A program made the position numbers and the translations under genes. 8,899 nt of DNA, from positions 1 through 8,899 of the forward strand of contig JAHEYE010000134.1 in the NCBI GenBank assembly GCA_023251695.1, in the 5' to 3' direction. Position 1 is the first letter of the stretch, and every line of letters starts with the position of its first letter. The notes below the pieces were generated by a model that had not been told where the DNA came from, made no database searches, and saw only the letters and a program-made list of their open reading frames with translations. The DNA is from Sphingobacteriaceae bacterium (GTDB lineage: Bacteria > Bacteroidota > Bacteroidia > B-17B0 > Aurantibacillaceae). Below are positions 1 to 6,390 of this stretch, one piece after another.

Positions 1-2
1 TT

Positions 3-2312
3 ACCTGGGATGTGGATCAGGACAAAGTACTCGGACCATTGTCAGAATTATTTAATCCCGATATCAAAGTAAAAAACTGGCTCGGAAAATTAGGGGCTCT
101 TGTCTCACATCAATTCATGTACAAATGGTTTGGTGTTTCTTCATTCCTTTTTGTTCCTGTTCTTGTGATGTATGGCTTGCAGAAATTACTCAGCAAATCA
201 TTTGTAAAACCACAGGCCTTTAACGCGAAGTGGTTATTTTTAATGGTTTGGAGTTCTTTAACCCTCGCATTTATTTTTCATGACAAACTGTTTTTCTTGG
301 GCGGCGGATTTGGTTATGTGCTGAATATGCAAATCAGTAATTACGTTGGAGGAATTGGTTTATTAGCCTTACTCGCCTTTTCGATGCTTACGTTCTTAGT
401 GCTTAGTATTAATCTCTCGTTCAAATTACCTGAACGTAAAATGGAAGAGGTTGCAACGGATCCTGAATTAGAAACAGAAGAAGAATTTGTAGCTGAAGAG
501 AAAGCAGAAACTATTTTCTATGTTAACGAAACCAAAGAAGAAAAGTTAACTGAACAGGAAGAAGCAGAAGCATTGAACTTTGAAGTAAAAAATGCAGTTG
601 TTGAAACACCGCTTGTTGAAGAGAAGAAAGAAGAACCTGTTGCAGAAATTAAAGAAGAGCCCATTGCTCTTGGTTTAAATAATGAAACTGCAAACGACAC
701 CAAAACTGAGGGTGAACCTGAGTTCTCAGTTGAAACCGGCCCTAAAGAAGATGTACTGGAAGATGAAAATAAAGCTGCCCAATTAGTTGAAGAATTCGGA
801 GAGTACGACCCTACTCTTGATTTAGGAAATTATCAATTCCCGCATTACGATTTATTGAATGATTATGGCAACGTACATTCAAAAGTAAATCAGGAAGAAT
901 TAGTTCAGAACAAAGACCGCATCATTGCCACACTGAAAAATTACGGCATTGAGATAGATAAGATTATGGCGACAGTTGGTCCGACTGTAACCTTGTACGA
1001 AATTGTTCCGGCAGCGGGTGTGCGTATTTCAAAAATCAAAAACCTTGAAGACGACATTGCTTTAAGTTTAGCGGCGCTTGGCATCCGTATCATCGCTCCT
1101 ATTCCCGGTAAAGGGACAATCGGTATTGAGGTGCCTAACCAAAATCCGGAAATGGTACCGATGCGGAATATTTTAGCATCAGAGAAGTTCAATAATTCAA
1201 CGTATGATTTACCAATCGCGCTCGGAAAAACAATCAGCAACGAAATTTTTATTGCCGATTTAGCAAAGATGCCCCACTTATTAATGGCAGGGGCAACCGG
1301 ACAAGGTAAATCAGTCGGATTAAATGCAGTACTCGTTTCATTGCTCTATAAAAAACATCCCGCACAAATTAAGTTTGTGTTAGTAGATCCGAAAAAAGTA
1401 GAATTAACTTTATATAATAAAATTGAACGACACTTCCTTGCTAAACTTCCAAACTCGGAAGAAGCAATTATTACAGATAACACAAAAGTAATTCACACCT
1501 TGAACTCATTGTGTATTGAAATGGATACGCGTTATGGCTTATTACAGGATGCGCAAGTAAGAAATATTAAAGAGTACAATGCTAAATTCGTCAACAGAAA
1601 ACTAAATCCGAACGACGGACATAAATATTTACCATACATTGTTTTGGTGGTAGACGAATTTGCTGATTTAATTATGACTGCAGGAAAAGAAGTAGAAACC
1701 CCTATTGCCCGTTTAGCACAATTAGCCCGCGCAGTTGGTATTCACTTGATTATTGCAACACAACGTCCGAGTGTAAATATTATTACAGGAACCATAAAAG
1801 CTAACTTCCCGGCCCGTATTGGTTTCCGTGTGTCAAGCAAAATAGATTCAAGAACAATTTTAGATGCGGGCGGTGCAGAACAACTGATTGGTCGGGGAGA
1901 TATGTTATTGAGCACAGGGAACGATTTAATACGTATACAGTGCGCATTTGTGGATACCCCGGAAGTAGAAAAGATCTGCGATTTCATTGGCGGACAACGT
2001 GCTTATCCAAGCGCATTCATGTTACCTGAATATGTGGACGAAAACGCAGCAGATAGTGGAAATGAAATTGATTTAAGCGAGCGCGATAAAATGTTTGAAG
2101 ACGCTGCTAAATTAGTCGTACAGTTTCAGCAAGGCAGCGCTTCCTTCTTACAACGTAAATTAAAACTGGGTTATAACCGCGCAGGACGGATTGTTGATCA
2201 ATTGGAAGCTGCAGGTATAATCGGTCAATTTGAAGGCTCTAAAGCACGTGAAGTGTTGTGCAAAGACATGATGCAATTAGATGGGATATTGAAGAAAATT
2301 AAAGGCGAATAA
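3..2312 (+). CDS. ftsK: DNA translocase FtsK/SpoIIIE, 5' end cut off by the window
   Basis: This is a membrane-anchored, septum-located ATP-driven DNA pump that clears chromosome ends from the division septum and activates XerCD dimer resolution. The frame is open from the first complete codon (Thr-Trp-Asp), so the GTG at 12 is probably not the true start. The first membrane segment seems to lie outside the window. Counting residues from the GTG at 12, three hydrophobic segments are visible (about 44-60, 69-86, 113-133). A Glu/Lys-rich linker follows (about 140-265), then the motor: Walker A GATGQGKS at 427-434 and Walker B ending in Asp548-Glu549 (VLVVDEF). The C-terminal gamma winged helix (about 690-752) has the GYNRAGR signature at 720 and the late GSKAREV motif, which in this family reads the oriented DNA sequences. 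The 766 visible residues fit a family member of about 800-850 aa. Its TAA directly abuts the stop of the convergent gene. The assignment is certain; the true start is unknown. Confidence 0.97.
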   Translation, partial: TWDVDQDKVLGPLSELFNPDIKVKNWLGKLGALVSHQFMYKWFGVSSFLFVPVLVMYGLQKLLSKSFVKPQAFNAKWLFLMVWSSLTLAFIFHDKLFFLGGGFGYVLNMQISNYVGGIGLLALLAFSMLTFLVLSINLSFKLPERKMEEVATDPELETEEEFVAEEKAETIFYVNETKEEKLTEQEEAEALNFEVKNAVVETPLVEEKKEEPVAEIKEEPIALGLNNETANDTKTEGEPEFSVETGPKEDVLEDENKAAQLVEEFGEYDPTLDLGNYQFPHYDLLNDYGNVHSKVNQEELVQNKDRIIATLKNYGIEIDKIMATVGPTVTLYEIVPAAGVRISKIKNLEDDIALSLAALGIRIIAPIPGKGTIGIEVPNQNPEMVPMRNILASEKFNNSTYDLPIALGKTISNEIFIADLAKMPHLLMAGATGQGKSVGLNAVLVSLLYKKHPAQIKFVLVDPKKVELTLYNKIERHFLAKLPNSEEAIITDNTKVIHTLNSLCIEMDTRYGLLQDAQVRNIKEYNAKFVNRKLNPNDGHKYLPYIVLVVDEFADLIMTAGKEVETPIARLAQLARAVGIHLIIATQRPSVNIITGTIKANFPARIGFRVSSKIDSRTILDAGGAEQLIGRGDMLLSTGNDLIRIQCAFVDTPEVEKICDFIGGQRAYPSAFMLPEYVDENAADSGNEIDLSERDKMFEDAAKLVVQFQQGSASFLQRKLKLGYNRAGRIVDQLEAAGIIGQFEGSKAREVLCKDMMQLDGILKKIKGE

Positions 2313-2711
2313 TTAAACCTTCACTGTTGTTTTTAAACTTTCGAGCCAAAGAATTGCCGCATTTTCATCTGTAAAAAGTTTAGTTTTCACTTTCGGTTTA
2401 GTTACATTAATAAAAAAATTGGCAATTAACCTAACAGGTAAAGACTTTACCAAAAACGCATCAGCCATTCTGTAATTGAGAATATATTCCGCGTCAGCAT
2501 AAATTTGCCGGGCTTCTGTACTTGAAGTTAAATTTCCTCCAAAATCAATAACTGCATAATGTTTTTTTGGACCCATAAATTCCTGAACGTATTGTAACAT
2601 TTCATTTATTTCGGCGACATCAACTACCTGGTCCTGCTTGACGCGGTAAAATAAAATATTTTTTTCTTCATCATATTCCAGAAGAGCCAAAGGAAATTGT
2701 TTTGTTTTCAT
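2313..2711 (-). CDS. small STAS/SpoIIAA-like protein of unknown function
   Basis: This 132-residue soluble protein has no signal peptide or membrane segment. Alternating predicted elements suggest an alpha/beta SpoIIAA/STAS-like fold: strands near 8-13 and 19-25, a helix at 33-46, a buried strand YAVIDFGG (52-59), a helix at 64-79, a strand DAFLVKS (84-90) and a C-terminal LFTDENAAILWLES (112-125). The tail pattern NFFINVTKPKVKTKLFTDE resembles small STAS-like proteins that I recall as common in Bacteroidota; that match is from memory and not computed. No catalytic motif is visible. Its ATG lies 18 bp after the sua5 stop on the same strand, so the two are probably co-transcribed. The stop codon is immediately next to the ftsK stop. 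The coding call is strong because of codon use, tight packing and fold-like pattern. The function is unknown; a regulatory or partner-binding role is only an inference from the fold. Confidence 0.85.
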   Translation of the reverse strand: MKTKQFPLALLEYDEEKNILFYRVKQDQVVDVAEINEMLQYVQEFMGPKKHYAVIDFGGNLTSSTEARQIYADAEYILNYRMADAFLVKSLPVRLIANFFINVTKPKVKTKLFTDENAAILWLESLKTTVKV

Positions 2712-2729
2712 AGTGGCTAAATATAGGAA

Positions 2730-3674
2730 TTATTTTTCAGCAGCAGCCCTGGTTAGTCTGTCATTTATCGCCATTCCTAAACCAATATTTGGAAGGTAAT
2801 CCGTTAAAATAATTTTTGCTGCACTCTCGTCCAATGTTCTCAATCCTGTAAACAAATTGGCTGCTGCCTCTGTTAAATCAGAAATTTCAGATAGATTAAA
2901 TGTTGGGGCATTAAATTTTTTGCTCCCGAAATTAAGTACGCAAGCATTTTTATTTTGCTCCAATAATTCTTCAATATTTCCAATCAGCAATTTTTTCATT
3001 GGCGAATAATGACTTTTTAATTGTCCGGGTGCCGTTGGATTATCAGAATTATTAATTCTTAACTCTAGCTTGCCGACAATCTTTTCAATTTGCTCAATAC
3101 TTAATCCGCCTAACCGGTAAATACAAATTTTACCATTTTCCATACCAACAATGGTCGATTCAATTCCGACTGAACAATTTCCACCATCCAAAATATAATC
3201 TATTTCATTTCCTAATTGCCTATTTACGTGCTCAGGTTTTGTAGGACTAACATAACCAAACGGATTAGCGCTCGGAGCTGCGAGAGGAAAATTTAATTCT
3301 TTCAATAATTGAAGCGTTAAAGGATGATCCGGAACTCTGACTGCAACTTTTTCTAATCCTGAAGTCACCAAATCAGGAATAATATTTTTCTTTGGTAATA
3401 ATAAGGTTAATGGTCCGGGCCAATACGCTTTTGCCAATTTCTCTAACTCTGCCGGAAATTCTGAAACATATTCTTTCGCCTTTTCCATTGAATAAGTATG
3501 GACGATTAACGGGTCGAATGCAGGCCTCTTTTTAGCTTTGAAAATCCCTGCAACAGCAATAGAATCAAGGGCGTTAGCACCAAGCCCATAGACGGTTTCT
3601 GTTGGAATAGCCACCAGTCTACCCTCCTCAAGTAACTGAACAACTTTTAAAATATCTTTCCCAATGGTGGCCAT
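2730..3674 (-). CDS. sua5: L-threonylcarbamoyladenylate synthase, Sua5 type
   Basis: This enzyme makes threonylcarbamoyl-AMP from threonine, bicarbonate and ATP. That is the first step of the t6A modification at position 37 of ANN-decoding tRNAs, and the product is handed to the TsaBDE machinery in the cytoplasm. The YrdC core shows PTETVYGLG at 24-32, KxRP at 48-51 with PLIVH at 55-59, PLAAPSANPFGYVSPT at 130-145 and the GIESTIV motif at 170-176. After a linker, the conserved APGQLKSHYSP segment (215-225) marks the C-terminal Sua5 domain. The full length of 314 residues therefore indicates the long Sua5 form and not the short TsaC/YrdC form. The ATG at 3674 follows a TAnnTTTG-like box by only four bases, and homologues begin at about this distance from the core. 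It heads a two-gene minus-strand unit with the STAS-like gene and is divergent from hpt. Confidence 0.95.
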   Translation of the reverse strand: MATIGKDILKVVQLLEEGRLVAIPTETVYGLGANALDSIAVAGIFKAKKRPAFDPLIVHTYSMEKAKEYVSEFPAELEKLAKAYWPGPLTLLLPKKNIIPDLVTSGLEKVAVRVPDHPLTLQLLKELNFPLAAPSANPFGYVSPTKPEHVNRQLGNEIDYILDGGNCSVGIESTIVGMENGKICIYRLGGLSIEQIEKIVGKLELRINNSDNPTAPGQLKSHYSPMKKLLIGNIEELLEQNKNACVLNFGSKKFNAPTFNLSEISDLTEAAANLFTGLRTLDESAAKIILTDYLPNIGLGMAINDRLTRAAAEK

Positions 3675-3705
3675 TGCTCAAAATTAGCAAAAAAGGCTAT
3701 ATTTG
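3674..3705 (+). promoter_or_regulatory. candidate promoter of the hpt-adk-obg operon
   Basis: The -7 box TATATTTG at 3698-3705 matches TAnnTTTG exactly. A TTG -33 element sits at 3674-3676 with a 21-base spacer, which is within the normal range for the Bacteroidota primary sigma factor. Transcription should start near 3709-3712, giving a leader of about 10-13 bases before the GTG at 3722. The -33 element overlaps the first codon of the divergent sua5 gene, so the two promoters share almost the same DNA. Confidence 0.6.
3679..3686 (-). promoter_or_regulatory. candidate Bacteroidota -7 box for sua5
   Basis: Read on the minus strand this is TAATTTTG, an exact match to the Bacteroidota -7 consensus TAnnTTTG. 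Only four bases (AGCA) separate it from the sua5 ATG, so transcription would begin at or next to the start codon and give a leaderless mRNA. No TTG -33 element was found at the usual spacing of 19-21 bases, which lowers confidence. Confidence 0.4.
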
Positions 3706-3721
3706 CTTGCTTTAAATTACA

Positions 3722-4249
3722 GTGGTAACCCTAAAAGACAAACAGTTTAAACCTTATATAAGTTCCGACAAAATTTTGGAAGCCGTTAAGGAAGTGGCCA
3801 AAAAAATTAACTCAGACTTGGCCGGTGAATCGCCGGTTTTTTTAGCGGTATTAAACGGTTCGTTTATGTTTGCTGCCGATTTAATGAAAGAAATAAATTT
3901 AAATTGTGAAATATCCTTTGTTAAATTAGCATCCTATCATGGCACCACCAGTTCGGGCACAATAACTGAATTAATCGGACTGAATCAGGATTTAAGCGGA
4001 AGAACAGTTGTGATACTTGAAGATATTGTGGACACAGGAAATACAGTAGAGAAATTGGCAGAAATATTAAATAGCAAAAAAGTAAAATCATTTAAAATTG
4101 CAACAGCATTTTTTAAACCCAGTGCTTATACCAAAAAACTAAAAATAGATTATGTTGGTTTAGAAATTCCAAATGATTTTGTGGTTGGTTATGGTTTGGA
4201 TTACGATGGATTAGGAAGAAATTTAAAGGATGTTTTTGTTTTAGCTTAA
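3722..4249 (+). CDS. hpt: hypoxanthine phosphoribosyltransferase
   Basis: This cytoplasmic purine-salvage enzyme converts hypoxanthine (and usually guanine) plus PRPP to IMP or GMP. The PRPP-binding signature ILEDIVDTGNT is at 98-108, with the acidic pair Glu100-Asp101. The flexible-loop segment SYHGTTSSG is at 71-79, the LNGSFMFAADL element at 44-54 precedes it, and the C-terminal base-binding region ends in GYGLDYDGLGRNL (156-168). At 175 residues it has normal length. The start is GTG: there is no in-frame ATG upstream, a TAA lies at 3713-3715 in the same frame, and homologues begin with a comparable sequence (M-[IV]-T-[LV]-K-D-K-Q-F). It is the first gene of the plus-strand operon, with 19 bp to adk, and its product pathway (purine nucleotides) fits that of adenylate kinase. 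Confidence 0.96.
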   Translation: MVTLKDKQFKPYISSDKILEAVKEVAKKINSDLAGESPVFLAVLNGSFMFAADLMKEINLNCEISFVKLASYHGTTSSGTITELIGLNQDLSGRTVVILEDIVDTGNTVEKLAEILNSKKVKSFKIATAFFKPSAYTKKLKIDYVGLEIPNDFVVGYGLDYDGLGRNLKDVFVLA

Positions 4250-4268
4250 TAATGTAAAAAATAATACT

Positions 4269-5336
4269 ATGTTGAATATTGTTTTATTCGGCCCTCCGGG
4301 CGCAGGCAAAGGAACTCAATCTCAAAGTTTGATTTCGAAATACGGACTGGTTCACTTATCAACCGGTGATTTGTTGCGTACCGAAATAGCGCGCGGCACT
4401 GAACTTGGTGTAAAGGCAAAAGAAATTATGGACCGTGGCATTTTAGTAAGCGACGATATCGTAATCAGCATGATCGAAAATAAACTGGATGCCAATCCAT
4501 CCGCCAACGGATTTATTTTTGATGGTTTCCCACGTACAAAAGCACAGGCCGAAGCGCTGGATGATTTATTACAGAAAAAAGGAACCGCCATCAGCTGCAT
4601 GCTGGCTCTCGAGGTTGATGAAAAAGAGTTAACCCGCCGCTTATTGGAAAGAGGAAAGGAATCAGGCAGAGCCGATGACCGCGATGAGGCGACCATTAAA
4701 AACCGTATTAACGAATACAACAATAAGACGCTGCCCTTAAAAGAATATTACTCAGCTGAAGGAAAGTTTCATTCGATAAACGGAATTGGTTCGGTAAGCG
4801 ATATTTTTAATGTTATTCAGAACCGTTTGGTTTTTATTGAAGCTGAAATTGAATTGACTCAATTGGAAAATGATTTAGAACATTTAGATTTAACTGTGAA
4901 TGATTTTGAACAGGTAAATGAAGTATCGTCTGAATTAAAAAGAGATATTGAAGAATTACAACACGCCGAAAACTCTTCTCCTAAACCGGAAAAGAAAGCA
5001 GAAGGCAGTAAGCAGAAGGCAATGAGCAGTAAGAAGAAGGCAGTGAGCAGTAAGAAGAAGGCAGTGAGCAGTAAGCAGAAGGCAGTAGGCAGTAAGCAGA
5101 AGGCAGTAGGCAGTAAGAAGAAGGCAGTGAGCAGTAAGAAGAAGGCAGTGAGCAGTAAGAAGAAGGCAGTAAGCAGTAAGAAGAAGGTGAAAGCAAAACC
5201 CGCGAAGAAAAAAGCTGCTCCGAAAAAGAAAGCTAAAGGGACCAAAAAGACTAAAAAGAAAGTTGTAAAAAAAGTTGTGAAGAAAAAAACAGCGCAGAAA
5301 AAAAACAATAAGAAAGCCGGTAAAAAGAAAAAATAA
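4269..5336 (+). CDS. adk: adenylate kinase with an acidic linker and a long repetitive lysine-rich C-terminal tail
   Basis: Residues 1-187 form a complete adenylate kinase (ATP + AMP = 2 ADP). The P-loop GPPGAGKGT is at 8-16, the AMP-site STGDLLR at 31-37, DGFPRT at 85-90 and the ATP-site arginines are in RLLERGKESGRADDR (124-138). The last segment shows the short LID form without zinc-binding cysteines. Typical enzymes end near residue 190, whereas this one has about 165 further residues. A Glu/Asp-rich, probably helical stretch (about 188-240) is followed by nine heptapeptide repeats of the type KKKAVSS/KQKAVGS (about 243-306) and an extremely basic end rich in KKK and KKVV (about 306-355). 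The repeat DNA is an in-frame heptanucleotide tract (separate entry). The ATG at 4269 places the P-loop at its normal distance. The enzyme assignment is certain. The tail might bind nucleic acid, ribosomes or polyphosphate, but that is inference from charge only. Confidence 0.95.
   Translation: MLNIVLFGPPGAGKGTQSQSLISKYGLVHLSTGDLLRTEIARGTELGVKAKEIMDRGILVSDDIVISMIENKLDANPSANGFIFDGFPRTKAQAEALDDLLQKKGTAISCMLALEVDEKELTRRLLERGKESGRADDRDEATIKNRINEYNNKTLPLKEYYSAEGKFHSINGIGSVSDIFNVIQNRLVFIEAEIELTQLENDLEHLDLTVNDFEQVNEVSSELKRDIEELQHAENSSPKPEKKAEGSKQKAMSSKKKAVSSKKKAVSSKQKAVGSKQKAVGSKKKAVSSKKKAVSSKKKAVSSKKKVKAKPAKKKAAPKKKAKGTKKTKKKVVKKVVKKKTAQKKNNKKAGKKKK
4996..5184 (+). repeat. heptanucleotide tandem repeat inside adk, 27 units with a 21-bp higher-order period
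   Basis: The tract is 189 bp and parses without any gap into 27 seven-base units: AGGCAGT, GAGCAGT, AAGAAGA, AAGCAGA, AGGCAAT and AAGCAGT. The consensus is near ARGCAGT, whose reverse complement is ACTGCYT. Three units make a 21-bp super-unit, commonly AGGCAGT-GAGCAGT-AAGAAGA, which encodes a seven-residue repeat (AVSSKKK). Because 7 is not a multiple of 3, gain or loss of one unit shifts the frame. The other two frames hit stops quickly, for example TGA at 5128-5130 and TAA at 5135-5137. Confidence 0.95.
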
Positions 5337-5351
5337 ACTTTTGCCAATTCT

Positions 5352-5379
5352 CCGAACTACGAACTCTTAACTCCGAACT
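5352..5379. repeat. short heptanucleotide repeat in the adk-obg spacer
   Basis: Four consecutive seven-base units end in AACT: CCGAACT, ACGAACT, CTTAACT and CCGAACT. They occupy most of the 46-bp spacer between the adk stop and the obg start and finish three bases before the GTG. This family differs in sequence from the adk tract but has the same period of seven. The place normally used for ribosome binding is therefore made of repeat DNA, with no Shine-Dalgarno-like purine run. Confidence 0.75.
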
Positions 5380-5382
5380 ACT

Positions 5383-6390
5383 GTGGACTCAAACTTTGTT
5401 GATTATGTAAAAATTTGTTGCCGCAGTGGAAAAGGCGGTGCGGGTTCAGTGCATTTTCACCGCGACATTGATACTGCTAAAGGCGGGCCTGATGGTGGTA
5501 ATGGCGGTCGTGGCGGACATGTTATTTTACGAGGCAACAAACAATTGTGGACACTCATCCATTTAAAATACCGCAAGCATGTAATTGCTGAAGAAGGCGA
5601 AAATGGCTCTAGTTCAAATTCATCAGGCAAACAAGGTAAAGATGAAATTTTAGAAGTGCCTTTAGGAACAGTAGCAAAAGATTTTGATACGGGCGAAGTG
5701 ATGTTTGAAATTACTGAAGACGGACAAGAAATAATTATTGTTCCCGGCGGACGTGGTGGTATGGGAAATATGAATTTCGCAACACCGACCAAGCAGACTC
5801 CGCGACACGCCCAACCCGGCGAAAACGGAAAAATGGAATGGAAGGTTTTAGAATTAAAAGTTTTAGCTGATGTTGGTTTAGTTGGATTTCCGAATGCCGG
5901 AAAATCAACTTTACTTTCTGTTGTATCAGCAGCGAAACCTGAAATTGCAGATTATCCTTTCACTACACTTACACCAAACTTGGGAATCGTAAAATACTAT
6001 GATTACCAGAGTTTCGTAATGGCAGATATTCCCGGAATTATTGAAGGCGCACACGAAGGAAAAGGTTTAGGCATCCGTTTCTTAAAACATATCGAACGCA
6101 ACAGTATTTTATTGTTTCTGATAAGTTGTCAGAGTCCGGATATTTATAAAGAATTTAAAGTTTTACTAAATGAAGTAGAACAATTTAATCCCGAACTCCT
6201 CTATAAAAAACGTGTATTAGGAATTACCAAATGTGACACCATTGATGCTGAATTAGAAAAAGATTTAGAGAAGGAATTAAAAACAAAACTAAAAGGTCAT
6301 GATAAAATCCCTTACATCTTTTTCTCTTCTGTAAGTGGCGCAAAAGTTCAAGAGCTGAAAGACCTCTTGTGGCAGAATATTAATTCTTAG
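5383..6390 (+). CDS. obgE: ribosome-associated GTPase Obg/CgtA
   Basis: Obg is a cytoplasmic GTPase that associates with the 50S subunit during assembly and links it to growth and stress signals. The glycine-rich Obg fold covers about residues 1-159 (KGGAGSVHFHR, GGPDGGNGGRGGHV, PGGRGGMGN). The G domain follows: G1 GFPNAGKST at 168-176, G2 with FTT at 193-195, G3 DIPG at 215-218, G4 TKCD at 282-285 and G5 SSVSG at 315-319. There is no C-terminal OCT domain, and 335 residues is usual for Bacteroidota members. The start is GTG 5383: the protein then begins with DSNFVDYVKI, the normal N-terminus, and no ATG is available nearby. It lies 46 bp after adk across a heptamer repeat and is probably in the same operon. 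Its TAG overlaps the stop of the convergent peptidase gene. Confidence 0.97.
   Translation: MDSNFVDYVKICCRSGKGGAGSVHFHRDIDTAKGGPDGGNGGRGGHVILRGNKQLWTLIHLKYRKHVIAEEGENGSSSNSSGKQGKDEILEVPLGTVAKDFDTGEVMFEITEDGQEIIIVPGGRGGMGNMNFATPTKQTPRHAQPGENGKMEWKVLELKVLADVGLVGFPNAGKSTLLSVVSAAKPEIADYPFTTLTPNLGIVKYYDYQSFVMADIPGIIEGAHEGKGLGIRFLKHIERNSILLFLISCQSPDIYKEFKVLLNEVEQFNPELLYKKRVLGITKCDTIDAELEKDLEKELKTKLKGHDKIPYIFFSSVSGAKVQELKDLLWQNINS

Noticed and set aside
430..800. Glu-rich stretch in ftsK considered as an insertion or repeat expansion
   Set aside because: A variable charged linker between the membrane and motor domains is normal for FtsK, and no regular DNA period was seen.
941..1240. Minus-strand open frame inside ftsK
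   Set aside because: It is a shadow of the strongly conserved ftsK frame, with no recognisable motif.
4859..5347. Long open frames on the minus strand opposite the adk tail (Leu/Phe-rich, and Ser-Tyr-Cys-Leu-Pro repeats)
   Set aside because: They are mirror images of the heptamer tract and AAG/AAA codons. They have no start context, no conserved domain and only periodic low-complexity translation.
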